64,000 bases of DNA, taken from the NCBI RefSeq assembly GCF_023516435.1, contig NZ_CP097332.1:744001-808000 (forward strand), written 5' to 3'. Made by a program: the position numbers and the translations under genes. This DNA is from Jatrophihabitans telluris (GTDB taxonomy: Bacteria; Actinomycetota; Actinomycetes; Mycobacteriales; Jatrophihabitantaceae). How positions within the stretch are numbered: position 1 is the stretch's first letter; each line of letters opens with the position of its first letter. Positions 38,137 to 47,305 of the stretch are shown piece by piece. The notes under the pieces were generated by a model. That model did no database searches and was not told the origin of the DNA. It was given only the letters and a program-made list of their open reading frames with translations.

Positions 38137-40108
38137 CACCGGGAGCAGTCCGGTACTGCTCAGGCTGAGGACGAGGCGAGCATCGCGGAGCTCGTCCAGA
38201 GCGAGGTCCCCGAACTCGATGCGCCACCCGAGATCTCCGGCGACATCGAGCAACCGCAGACGCGTGATTCCGGGCAGTATCCGTTCCGAGGCCACCGGCG
38301 TGCGCAACGTCCAGTTCGGGTAGCCCTTGGCCGCGTCCGGCCCGCCGGTCACCGCGGCGAGGTTGCTCCGGCTCGTTTCCAGCAGCGCGTTGTCGGCGTT
38401 GAGGAAGGCCGGCCAGCTCGGAGCGCACTGTCGTTCGAGCGCGGCGAGGTAGCGGCGGTCGTTCCACTTGTGCCGCCAGGCGCCGCTCCGGCCGGTGATC
38501 AGCCGGAGCCGGACTTCATCCGGAGGCGGCGCGGCCGGCGTGAGGGTGATCGAGGGCTCGGCGACATCGGCCCGCACCGACAACCGGATCCGCTGGCGGC
38601 CGGTGGTCGCGGCCGCTGCCCGCCGAACCCGGTCGGCGGTTTCGCTGGGCAGTCGTCGCCCGAACACCTCCTCGGACGATTCCGCCAGTCGCGCAAGGTG
38701 ATCGGCCGCGGCCATCGGAACACCGTCCACCGCGAGCAGGGTGTCGAAGACGCCCTCATCGGGGTTTACGCCGGCCGGGATCTCGCTCGTCGGAACGTCC
38801 AGGCGATAGCCCCCGAGCGCGAGCAACGGCGCGGCCTTGACCAGGCACTCGCGCCATTCCAGGGTCGGCACGGAGCTTGCCGTGATTCCGCCCCCGACGC
38901 CGAGGGCGAAGCGACCCCCGCCCGGTGAGGCGAATTCGAAGGTCCGGATCGCGACGTTGAGGGCAGTACCTGCCTCGATCCCCAGGTAACCGAGGGCACC
39001 CGTGAAGGCGCCGCGCTCGCGGTCCTCCAGCTGGTCAATCAGGCGTACAGCTGCGGATTTCGGTGCCCCGGTCACCGAGCCGGGCGGGAACGCGGCCCCG
39101 ATCAGGTCGGCGTCGGTCACCCCGGCGTCCAGTTCGGCCCGCACTTCGCTGACCAGGTGCCACACGCCCGGAGCGGGACGGAGCTCCAGCAGGGTGGGGA
39201 CCGTCACCGAACCCGCCCGGGCCACGCGGGAGAGATCGTTTCGGACCAGATCGGTGATCATGATGTTCTCGGCCCGGTCCTTGTCGGAGGCCAGCAGTTC
39301 CTGCGCCGCCGGCTCGGTCGGGTCCATCGTGTCGCCGCGTCGACGCGTGCCCTTGATCGGGCCGCTGACCACGACGTCGACCGAGCTGGTGTGATCGCGG
39401 GCCAGGAACAGCTCCGGGGACAGGCTGACCACGCTGCCCCCTTCCGTCTGCAGGAAGCAGGCGTAGTCGGGGTCGAGGGTCGTGACACCGGCGGCGAACA
39501 GGTCGAACGGGCTGCCGGCGAGTTCGCCGAACAGCCGGGTGCAGATGTTCACCTGGTAAAGCGAGCCGGCGCGGATGGCCCGGATCGCGTGCTCGACCGC
39601 GGCCAGGTGTGCGTACTCCGCGCCGCCCTCCACCGCGGTGATCCGGACCTCGGACGCACTCGGCCCGACCTGCCCGTCCGCCGCTTGCTCGGCCAGCGCG
39701 CCGACAAGCCGGCCGACCGCGTCGGCATCTGCCGGATTGCGAGTCCAGAGCGTCAGTGCTTCGGGCGCGCGTTGCCCTGCTCCTGGTCGGCCGCCCGCCC
39801 GGACGGAGGTCGCGGGGCCGAGTCGAAGGATCCGATCGAAGCGGGTGAAGCCCGATGGGCCGCGATCCTCGGGCACTGCGCCTTGGCTGTATCGGTGGAC
39901 CCCGATCCATCCGGGTCCACGGGCGGCGGCCGGGTCGGCGACGTGCCCGCTCGGGTGCCAGGCCAGTATCGCGCGCCCGGCCGGCCACCGGCCGGTGAGC
40001 AGCGCCAGTTCCGAGGTGTCGGCCTGCGTCGATGCGCTCAGGGCCTTGGCGAGCCCGAGCACCTGCGCGAGCCCGGCGCTCAGCGCGGGCCCACTCGCGC
40101 CGCGTTCG

Positions 40109-40447
40109 TCAGCCAAGCCGGCCTTCGGAGGAATGCTTGCGGATGAGGACCAGACCGACGAGTCCGAGGACGGCGCCCGACAACGCGGTCCACAGCCAGA
40201 CTCGGTGATCGTGGTGGCCCAACCACGCCCAGAAGGGCAACAAGCCGACCAGGACGAGTGTGAAGGCGAGGGTGCCGATCAGGACGACCGTGCGCGCGTC
40301 CACCACCAGCATCTGCGCGGCCGGCGGCAGGTCACGAGTGCTCGGGGGAGTCCCGGCGAGTGACCCGCTCGGCTCGGCGGCGGGTGCGGTCGGACCGGGC
40401 TCGCCGTTCGCGCTCGACTCGCGCGCTGGGTGCTCGCTCACGGCCAC
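40109..40447 (-). CDS. DUF2530 membrane protein
   Basis: A 112-residue protein with a disordered Pro/Ser-rich N-terminus and two membrane spans (VVLIGTLAFTLVLVGLLPFW about 53-72 and LWTALSGAVLGLVGLVLIR about 84-103). GTG 40447 or the second in-frame GTG (40441) may start it. Its 3' end overlaps the pabB start. Function unknown. Confidence 0.8.
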   Translation of the reverse strand: MAVSEHPARESSANGEPGPTAPAAEPSGSLAGTPPSTRDLPPAAQMLVVDARTVVLIGTLAFTLVLVGLLPFWAWLGHHDHRVWLWTALSGAVLGLVGLVLIRKHSSEGRLG

Positions 40448-40497
40448 GAGGCTACCGGGCTCGAGTCGTGCGGAACGGCTGGCGTGTGAGGCATTCG

Positions 40498-40510
40498 TTA
40501 GCTAGACTAA
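40498..40510 (+). promoter_or_regulatory. Palindrome and -10-like box directly before marR
   Basis: TTAGCTAGACTAA forms a small inverted repeat (TTAG/CTAA) ending four bases before GTG 40515. TAGACT within it is a good -10 box about 6 bases from the start, which would give a leaderless mRNA, common in actinobacteria. Such a palindrome on the promoter fits MarR self-repression. Confidence 0.45.
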
Positions 40511-40514
40511 GCAT

Positions 40515-40952
40515 GTGACTGCTCCCAGTCGGGTTGCCGACGCCGCGCTGGCCTCGACCATTCGGTTGTCCATTCTGCGCGTCGCGCGCCGGCTGCGCTC
40601 ACAGCGCGCCGACACGGCCGTCACCCTGTCGCAGCTGTCCGCCCTGGCCACGGTCAACAAGAACGGCCCGCTGAGCGCAGGGGAGGTCGCGGCGATCGAG
40701 CAGGTGCAGCCTCCGTCGATGACCAAGATCCTGGCGGCCCTCGAAGGCGCCGGCCTCATCGAGCGCGCCGCCCACCCGGACGACCGGCGCCAGTCCATCA
40801 TCTCCATCTCCGAGGCCGGGCAGAACCTGCTCGCCGACGAGATCCGGCTCCGCGACGAGTGGCTGGCTCGCCGGCTGGCCGAGTTGTCCGCCGCGGACCG
40901 GGAGAAGCTGTTGCAGGCCGCCGAGGTATTGGATCGGCTGGCCTCGGAGTGA
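40515..40952 (+). CDS. MarR-family transcriptional regulator
   Basis: A 145-residue winged-helix regulator: LSAGEVAAIEQVQPPSMTKILA helix-turn-helix, then the wing LIERAAHPDDRRQSIISI, and a C-terminal dimer helix REKLLQAAEVLDRLASE. MarR proteins typically repress a neighbouring efflux gene and release it on ligand binding. The neighbouring MFS gene is decayed. Confidence 0.92.
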   Translation: MTAPSRVADAALASTIRLSILRVARRLRSQRADTAVTLSQLSALATVNKNGPLSAGEVAAIEQVQPPSMTKILAALEGAGLIERAAHPDDRRQSIISISEAGQNLLADEIRLRDEWLARRLAELSAADREKLLQAAEVLDRLASE

Positions 40953-41291
40953 CCCAGTCCTCCACTCGACCCTCACCCAATCCCCCCAGTTCTTTTCGCG
41001 GCCCAAGCCGTTCCAGTCGCTGCGCGTACGCAACTATCGCCTCTACTTCTTCGGGCAACTGATCTCGCTGACCGGCGTGGGCCCAACGCGTCGCCCACGC
41101 TTACTGCTGACGGCACGCCTGCCCGTATGCGTGGCATCCGGTCGGGAGCGGTCTTCTGGCCGCGGTGGGGAATGCTCGGCGGCGGCGTGATCTGCCTGGT
41201 CTTCTCGGTGGTGCTCGGCGTGGCCTTGTCCCACCGGCAGCGGGTCGGGCTGCCCGGGCTGCGGCATCGTTTCGATATCGTGCGGGCGTGA
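40949..41291 (+). pseudogene. Remnant of an MFS transporter gene
   Basis: A GTG overlapping the marR stop (GTGA) would start the gene. In one reading frame KPFQSLRVRNYRLYFFGQLI is a clear MFS first-span start; another frame near 41150-41288 reads FWPRWGMLGGGVICLVFSVV then GLRHRFDIVRA, a clear last-span end. About 300 residues between are missing and frames do not match, so this is a gene decayed by internal deletion and frameshift. It stands where MarR-regulated efflux genes usually stand. Confidence 0.75.
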
Positions 41292-42121
41292 GCACGCCAC
41301 GGCCCATCGTCACGATCGACGATCCGGACGACCCGCGGCTGGCCGATTTCCGCGCCCTGATCGACGCCGACGTACGTCCGGACCGGCGCGGCATCGTCAT
41401 CGCCGAGGGCGTGAACGTCGTGGACCGGTTGCTCAGGTCCCCCTATCGTGCAAGGGCGATCCTCGGCGTGCCGGGAAAGCTCGCAGCGCTGGCGCCGACC
41501 CTGACAGCCGCGCCGGATGTCGCGGTGTACGAGGTGGACAAGTGGTTGCTCTCGGACGTGGTGGGGTTCCGGGTGACCCGCGGCGTGCTGGCCTCGGCTG
41601 ATCGGCCGGCTCCGGTCTCGCCCGCGTCCGTGGTCGGCGGCGGGGGCCGGTTCGTGGTGCTGGAGGGTCTCAACGATTTCGAGAACCTCGGCTCGCTCTT
41701 TCGCAATGCCGCCGCCTTCGGGCTGAACGGGGTGTTGCTGGACCGTCGTTGCGCCGATCCGCTGTACCGGCGCAGTGTCCGGGTGTCCATGGGTCACGTC
41801 TTCTCGATGCCCTTTGCCGTACTGGACGATCCGTGGCCGCAGTCGATGTCCGTGTTCGCCGAGGCGGACGTCCCGGTGCTGGCGATGACGCCTCGCGCGG
41901 CGGCCGGATCGGTGTTCGAGGCCGACGTACGCGCGAGCTGGGCTGTGCTGTTGGGGGCGGAGGGACCCGGCTTGTCCGAGCAGGCGCTGGCGGCCGCCAG
42001 CGAATGGCGCCGGATCCCCATGTCCGACGGGGTGGACTCCCTCAACGTCGCCACCGCCGGCGCGGTCGCCTTCGCCGCACTGTCGGTAGGCAGAGTCTTC
42101 GGTGAGCCCAACGCTGGCTGA
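41288..42121 (+). CDS. TrmH-family (SpoU) RNA 2'-O-methyltransferase
   Basis: A 277-residue SPOUT methyltransferase from GTG 41288. Motifs 1-3 are LEGLNDFENLGSLFRNAAAF, LLGAEGPGLSEQAL and RIPMSDGVDSLNVATAGAVA. The N-terminal RNA-binding part has IAEGVNVVDRLLRS. The knot fold methylates ribose of rRNA or tRNA using SAM. The start shares bases with the MFS remnant end (GTGA), which supports the two having once been one unit. Confidence 0.92.
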   Translation: MSTPRPIVTIDDPDDPRLADFRALIDADVRPDRRGIVIAEGVNVVDRLLRSPYRARAILGVPGKLAALAPTLTAAPDVAVYEVDKWLLSDVVGFRVTRGVLASADRPAPVSPASVVGGGGRFVVLEGLNDFENLGSLFRNAAAFGLNGVLLDRRCADPLYRRSVRVSMGHVFSMPFAVLDDPWPQSMSVFAEADVPVLAMTPRAAAGSVFEADVRASWAVLLGAEGPGLSEQALAAASEWRRIPMSDGVDSLNVATAGAVAFAALSVGRVFGEPNAG

Positions 42122-42177
42122 CGCTGACCGGTGCTGACTGATGCAGCACTTTCGCCGGACCGGGCCGCGGCGGGGGG

Positions 42178-42831
42178 TCAGACGAACGTGCCGTCGGCCA
42201 GGCCCAGCTCGCGTTCGGCGCCACGCAGCACCATGGGCCTGACGTCGTCGTAATCGATGGTGGTACGCACGGCCGCCTGGACGCTGAACCCGTCGACCAT
42301 CGCCATGATGCGAAGCGCGGACCGGCTCGGCGAACGCGTGTGAAACTGCCCGTCCGACACGCCCGCCTCGATCAAAGCCGCGAGGCGACCGGTGTCCAGT
42401 TCCATCTGGCGACTCACCTCAGCGAGCAGGGCAGGCCGCCTGCGGCTGGCCTGCCAGGCATCGAGCCATAGCAGGCTGAGGGCGTCGCGATCGGGAGCCA
42501 GCCATTGCGCGAGCAGCCGACGCATCCGGCTTTTGGCGGTCAATCCTCGCTCGGCGCGCGCGAACAGCTCGTCCCGTTCCTGCGCCGCGGCATGGCCGAA
42601 CGCCGCCGCCACCAGGTCGTCCGCGGTGCCGAAGTAGTGGCTGACGAGACCGGGGAACACCCCCAGGGTGTCGGCCACTCGGCGCGCGGTCACTCGGTCC
42701 AGACCCTCGGACAGCGCCAGGGCGGACGCGGCGGTGATCATCTCAGCGCGTCGAGCCTCCGGCGGTTTACGCCGGGCGGTCGGTGTCGGATCGGCCCCAA
42801 CGGCAGCGGGTCTTGACGGCATGCGTCCCAT
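42178..42831 (-). CDS. TetR-family repressor
   Basis: A 217-residue regulator from ATG 42831. The HTH is LDRVTARRVADTLGVFPGLV, followed by SHYFGTADDLVAAAFG, the standard TetR wing helix. The C-terminal sensor domain has a TetR_C pattern (LLAQWLAPDRDALSLLWLDAW). Divergently placed with the NCS1 permease across about 57 bases containing paired half-sites; probably represses the permease (inference). Confidence 0.92.
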   Translation of the reverse strand: MGRMPSRPAAVGADPTPTARRKPPEARRAEMITAASALALSEGLDRVTARRVADTLGVFPGLVSHYFGTADDLVAAAFGHAAAQERDELFARAERGLTAKSRMRRLLAQWLAPDRDALSLLWLDAWQASRRRPALLAEVSRQMELDTGRLAALIEAGVSDGQFHTRSPSRSALRIMAMVDGFSVQAAVRTTIDYDDVRPMVLRGAERELGLADGTFV

Positions 42832-42846
42832 GGTATTGACTTTCGG

Positions 42847-42875
42847 ACCAACAAGCAATTGGTTCACAGACCAAT
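42847..42875. promoter_or_regulatory. TetR operator candidate between tetR and the NCS1 permease
   Basis: ATTGGT-TCACAG-ACCAAT (42858-42875) is a perfect 18-base palindrome. A further ACCAA half-site at 42847-42851 pairs with the same TTGGT, giving three half-sites in alternating orientation. TTGACT (42836-42841) lies next to it as a possible -35. Confidence 0.65.
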
Positions 42876-42888
42876 AAGGCGGGCAGGC

Positions 42889-44394
42889 ATGACCCTCAAC
42901 GAACCGGCAGGCGACCGGACCGGAAGAATCGAAGCGCACGGTATCGACGTGATTCCCGAGTCCGAGCGGCACGGTCGGGCCCGGGAACTGCTCGTCCTGT
43001 GGGCCGCTTCCAACATCACCTACCTCTACATCGTGCTGGGCGGCACCTTGGTGCTGCTCGGGCTCGGCGTCGTCCAGGCCATGGCCGTGGTTCTGGTCGG
43101 GAACCTCTTCTGGCTGCTCGTCGGGTGGTTGTCCGTCAGCGGGCCGAGTGCTGGCACCCCGAGCGAGGTGATCACCCGGGCGATGTTCGGCGTGCGCGGC
43201 AACCGGCTCTACAACCTCGTCCTCGGCTGGGGTGTCGGCGTGGCCTACGAGGCCATCAACCTCTCCGTCGGTGCCCTGGCGGGGTTCGCCCTCGTCGAGC
43301 AATGGGGCGGGTCGGCCACCGGCACCGTCAAGGCGATCGTCATCGCGATCACGGCCCTGGTTACCTTCACGATCAGCGTCTACGGCCATGCCACGATCGT
43401 CCGGCTCAGCGGGATGTTCAGTGCGGTGCTGCTGATCAGCCTTGTCCTACTGGGCTACTTCGTGCTGCGGCACGCCGACTTCGGGTATCGACCTCCCGTC
43501 GACTCGGCCGTGCACGGTCCGGCGCTGTGGGCCGCGGCCGCGGCCGGGTTCACGATCATCGCCTCCTCGCCGCTGTCCTGGGGGACCGGAGCCGACTACG
43601 CCCGCTACCTGCCCGCCAGCACCTCACGCCGGGCGATCGTCGGCTGGACCGCCGTCGGTGGTTACCTGCCCGCGGTCGCACTCGGTGGCATCGGGGTGCT
43701 GGCCGGAACCGTGGTCGACATGACCGATCCGCAGACGTCGCTGTCCGCGGTGCTCCCGGGGTGGTTCTACCCGATCTTCCTGACCGTCATCGTGCTCGGA
43801 TCGATCACCAACAACGTACTGACCGCGTACAGCACGGGATTGGCGCTGCAAGCGATGGGAATCGGCTGGACGCGGGCGATCACCGTCATCTTCGACGCGA
43901 TCGTGGCGGTAGGAATAACGTCCTACGCATTGTTCGTCAACGACTTCCTCGACACCCTCAACAATCTGCTGGCGTTGACCGTGGCCTTCCTCGGTCCCGC
44001 ACTGGCGATCTACGGTGTGGACATCGTGCTGCGCCGCAATCGGTACGACGGGTCGGCCCTGCACGACGAGACGCCGGCCGGCCAGTTCTGGTTTCGGAGC
44101 GGGGTGAACCCGGCCGGTGCGATCGCGTTGAGTGCGGGCATCGCGGCCGCCCTGCTGTGCGCCCGTACCGCCGTCTTCACCGGCCCCATTGCGGCCGCTC
44201 TCGACGGTGCGGATCTGTCGGCGCTGGTGGGGCCGCTGATCGGCGGCGGTCTGTACTGGGTGTTGGCGCCACGACACGGGGGCGCGTACGCCACGGCTCA
44301 GCGGCCGACGCAGTCGATGCAGCGACGGGTCAGGGGCAGAGCCTCGAGCCGATCGGCGGAGATCTCCTCGCCGCAGTACTCGCACCAGCCGTAG
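42889..44394 (+). CDS. NCS1-family nucleobase/cation symporter
   Basis: A 501-residue permease with about 12 spans. It starts ATG 42889 after AAGG. NCS1/purine-cytosine permease features are VIPESERHGRARELLVLWAA near the N-terminus, SSPLSWGTGADYARYLPAST and VLGSITNNVLTAYSTGL. The family takes up nucleobases, hydantoins, thiamine or related vitamins. The last 97 bases overlap the DksA-like gene on the other strand, so its C-terminal tail (QSMQRRVRGRASSRSAEISS) is an antisense reading of that gene. Confidence 0.88.
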   Translation: MTLNEPAGDRTGRIEAHGIDVIPESERHGRARELLVLWAASNITYLYIVLGGTLVLLGLGVVQAMAVVLVGNLFWLLVGWLSVSGPSAGTPSEVITRAMFGVRGNRLYNLVLGWGVGVAYEAINLSVGALAGFALVEQWGGSATGTVKAIVIAITALVTFTISVYGHATIVRLSGMFSAVLLISLVLLGYFVLRHADFGYRPPVDSAVHGPALWAAAAAGFTIIASSPLSWGTGADYARYLPASTSRRAIVGWTAVGGYLPAVALGGIGVLAGTVVDMTDPQTSLSAVLPGWFYPIFLTVIVLGSITNNVLTAYSTGLALQAMGIGWTRAITVIFDAIVAVGITSYALFVNDFLDTLNNLLALTVAFLGPALAIYGVDIVLRRNRYDGSALHDETPAGQFWFRSGVNPAGAIALSAGIAAALLCARTAVFTGPIAAALDGADLSALVGPLIGGGLYWVLAPRHGGAYATAQRPTQSMQRRVRGRASSRSAEISSPQYSHQP

Positions 44395-44642
44395 CGACCC
44401 TCGTGTACATCGCGGCGAGCGCGCTCGGCCTCCGCGACCTGCGCCTTGGCTCGCTGCCGGCTCGCGTCGAGCTGCGCCCGTTCGAAGGCGATGGTGGTGC
44501 CCTCCGGGTCGTGCTCGTCATCGACGTTGCTGTCAGCGGCAGCCGCCTGCAGCGCATGGAACTCGGCGTCCAGCGCGGCCAGCTGGTCCACCGCGGCCTC
44601 ACGGAGCTCGCGAAGTCGCACCAGTGACAGGTGGGCATCCAT
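44298..44642 (-). CDS. TraR/DksA-type zinc finger protein
   Basis: A 114-residue protein: a helical coiled-coil half (LREAAVDQLAALDAEFHALQ) and a C4 zinc finger, GWCEYCGEEIS then TRRCIDCVGR. DksA-type proteins bind RNA polymerase secondary channel and modulate ppGpp-linked transcription. It overlaps the C-terminus of the NCS1 permease gene by 97 bases on the opposite strand. Confidence 0.92.
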   Translation of the reverse strand: MDAHLSLVRLRELREAAVDQLAALDAEFHALQAAAADSNVDDEHDPEGTTIAFERAQLDASRQRAKAQVAEAERARRDVHEGRYGWCEYCGEEISADRLEALPLTRRCIDCVGR

Positions 44643-44900
44643 GATTCATTCGTACTCCGCCCGGCGTTCGGGCGCAGTAGGCCCGCGGGCGGCCGTCGAA
44701 CTGTGCACGCCCGCCCGAGCGCGTATGGTCTGACTCAGCGCTATCAGTGGCGGGCAGGTCCGGTGACCACCGGCAGTATTGCTTGCCCACCAGACGCACC
44801 CGGCCGAATCCGTGCCGGCTCCCCGCCGACCTGCTCAGCCGCGGCCGACGATCGATCGGCCGCCGCTCTGCCGGTTCGGCAGCCCCTTCGGAGGTAAGCC

Positions 44901-45731
44901 ATGCAGATCGACGATCGCCAGGTAAGGCGTCGCGCACGAGGCCGGATTGCTCGACGCCGTGGTGCGCTCAGCGGTTTCCTGCTGATCGTGCTCGGAGCGT
45001 GGGCGGCCCTGGTGCCGTTCATCGGGCCGTGGTTCAACCTGGCCTACACCCCTGATTCCAGTTGGCAGTGGACCGCCGCCCGGGGCTGGCACGAAGTGCT
45101 TCCCGGCGCCGTGGCCGTGGCCGCCGGACTGCTGGTTCTGTTCAGCGCTCGCCGCAGTACTGCCGTCCTCGCGTGCTGGTTGGCCGTGGCTGCCGGTGCT
45201 TGGCTGGTCGTCGGGCCCGCCCTGGCCCCGGTGCTGCACACCGGTTCGCTCGGATCGCCGACGGGGACGGGCAACTCCCGGCAGGCGGCCGAACAACTGT
45301 TGTTCTTCTACGCCATCGGCGCAGCGATCGTGTTCGTCGCGGCTGCGGCCTTCGGCCGACTCTCCGTACGCTCACCGGCCGATATCCGTTATGCGGAAAG
45401 GTCGATCGAGGCTGAGCGGCGGGCCGAGGACGAGCGTCTGGAAGCCGCCCGTCGCCGTGATGAGGAGCAGCGCCTCGCGAAGGAACGATCCGAGCGCGAA
45501 CGGCTCGACCGTGAGCGTGCCGGCAATGAGCCTGCCGCGTCCGATCGCCCCCTTTCCGATCGTCCTGTCACCGATCGTCCTGTTTCTGGCAGTCCTGTTT
45601 CTGGCAGCCCTGCCTCCGATGCCCCGGCTTCGGGTGGTTCGGCTCCGGGTAGTTCGGCTTCGGGTGCTCCGGCTTCCGGTGATCAAGCGGCGGGACGGCA
45701 CGGTTACGAGCCGATGCCGCCGCCGCACTAG
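44901..45731 (+). CDS. SPW-repeat membrane protein with charged coiled-coil and low-complexity tail
   Basis: A 276-residue protein with about four membrane spans in the N-terminal half (ALSGFLLIVLGAWAALVPFI then SWQWTAARGWHEVLPGAVAV). The SPW-like signature is WQWTAARGWHEVLPG. A charged coiled coil follows (AERRAEDERLEAARRRDEEQ), and then Ser/Pro/Asp repeats (SDRPVTDRPVSGSPVSGSP, GSAPGSSASG) to the end. The function is unknown. A gap of about 260 bases separates it from the DksA-like gene. Confidence 0.75.
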   Translation: MQIDDRQVRRRARGRIARRRGALSGFLLIVLGAWAALVPFIGPWFNLAYTPDSSWQWTAARGWHEVLPGAVAVAAGLLVLFSARRSTAVLACWLAVAAGAWLVVGPALAPVLHTGSLGSPTGTGNSRQAAEQLLFFYAIGAAIVFVAAAAFGRLSVRSPADIRYAERSIEAERRAEDERLEAARRRDEEQRLAKERSERERLDRERAGNEPAASDRPLSDRPVTDRPVSGSPVSGSPASDAPASGGSAPGSSASGAPASGDQAAGRHGYEPMPPPH

Positions 45732-45774
45732 CCGGTCGGCGACTCCGACTCACACGCTCGAAGCTGCTGGGACG

Positions 45775-47160
45775 TTACGGCGCGGTTGCCGCAACCGCGC
45801 GGGCTATCGCCTGTACGGACATCTCGATGTCGCGGGCGTCGGTGCTCCAGTTGCTGACCGACACCCTGATGATGGCTCGGCCACCCCACCGTGATCCCGA
45901 CATCCAGGCCACGCCTTCGGCGAGCAGCGCGGCGATCACCGCACGGGTGCGCTCATCGTCGCCGACGGCCAGGCACACCTGGGTGTAGACGACATCGTTG
46001 AGGACCTCGACCTCGTCGATCTCGTTCACCGCTCGGGCGAACTCCTGCGCGTGATGGGCCAAATCGTCGACCAGGGCGGCGACGCCGGAGCGGCCCAGCG
46101 AGCGCAGGGCCGCCCAGACGGGGACGCCGCGGGCGCGCCGGGACATCTCCGGGACGAGATCGAGGGGGTCCCCGGCGGCGTCTGGGATCAGGTAACTGGC
46201 GTGGATCCCCATCGCCGAGCGCAGCGCCGACCGGTCGGCGACGATCGTGATGCCGCAGTCGTAAGGGACGTTCAGCGTCTTGTGAGCGTCGGTCGTCCAC
46301 GAATCGGCCGCCTCGTAGCCGGTGACGAGCTGCCGATGCCCGACGCTCGCGCCGGCCCACAACCCGAACGCGCCGTCGATGTGCACCCACGCACCGTGCT
46401 GGTGAGCCACCTCGATGGCCTCGGCGATCGGATCGAACGCCCCGGAATGTACGTTGCCCGCCTGTAGACAGACGATCGTCGGGCCGGACTGCGCGCTCTC
46501 GAGCGCCGAGTTCAGCGAAGCGACGACCAGGCGCCCCTGACGGTCGGCTGCCACGGCCTGCGGCGCGCCCAGACCGAGGTATCGCAACGCCACGTCCACG
46601 GATTCGTGGCGCTGCTCGCCGACGATGACCCGGACCGCCGGCGAGCCGGTGAGGCCCTTCTCGGCCACGTCCCATCCGGCCTGGGCGAGGACGCGGTCAC
46701 GGGCGGCCGCCAAGCCGGTGAAGTTGGCCATCGTCGCTCCGGTGACGAAACCGACCGCGGCGGTGGAGGGCAGGCCCAGCACATCGAGCAGCCAGCGGCC
46801 GGCCGCATCCTCTGCGGCCACGACGCCCGGGGTGGCCGCGTGCAACCCAGCGTTCTGGTCCCAGGCACTCACGAGCCAGTCGGCGCCGAGCGCCGCGGGC
46901 AGTGTTCCGCCCATCACCCAGCCGAAGAACCGGCCCGAGGCGATGGCCATCAGGCCGGGCTCGACGAGTGCGTTGAGCTGCGACACGACCTCGGCGGGAT
47001 CGGTCGGACCGTCCGGCAGCCGATGGTCGAACGCCGCTCGGAGTTGCTGCGCCGTGTTGCGCGGTGGCACCGGGCGGTCCGGAATGGAGTGCAGGTACTG
47101 CTCGGCAGCGGTCTTGGCCGCGTCCAGTGTGGTCTTGTACAGCTCCGGTCGTGCGGTCAT
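45775..47160 (-). CDS. Group II pyridoxal-dependent decarboxylase family protein
   Basis: A 461-residue PLP enzyme, ATG 47160 with GAGGA upstream. It has LVEPGLMAIASGRFFGWVMGG, FVTGATMANFTGLAAARDRV, WVHIDGAFGLWAGASV and the PLP lysine in SWTTDAHKTLNVPYDCG, as in aromatic-L-amino-acid and related decarboxylases. The fold is AAT type I; substrate unknown. No tyrosine catalytic loop could be confirmed, so it may act on non-aromatic substrates. Confidence 0.88.
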   Translation of the reverse strand: MTARPELYKTTLDAAKTAAEQYLHSIPDRPVPPRNTAQQLRAAFDHRLPDGPTDPAEVVSQLNALVEPGLMAIASGRFFGWVMGGTLPAALGADWLVSAWDQNAGLHAATPGVVAAEDAAGRWLLDVLGLPSTAAVGFVTGATMANFTGLAAARDRVLAQAGWDVAEKGLTGSPAVRVIVGEQRHESVDVALRYLGLGAPQAVAADRQGRLVVASLNSALESAQSGPTIVCLQAGNVHSGAFDPIAEAIEVAHQHGAWVHIDGAFGLWAGASVGHRQLVTGYEAADSWTTDAHKTLNVPYDCGITIVADRSALRSAMGIHASYLIPDAAGDPLDLVPEMSRRARGVPVWAALRSLGRSGVAALVDDLAHHAQEFARAVNEIDEVEVLNDVVYTQVCLAVGDDERTRAVIAALLAEGVAWMSGSRWGGRAIIRVSVSNWSTDARDIEMSVQAIARAVAATAP

Positions 47161-47305
47161 CGGTCCTCCCCGAAAGCGGCCCACCCGATGTCGCCTGCAG
47201 CTCGACGTGGCCGGCGATGCGGCGGGCCGTCCGTACCAGGATGCTCCGGGGGCCGACGCTGATACAGCCCGGCGGCCGGAAAGGTGGATGGACCCCGCAG
47301 CTCCG

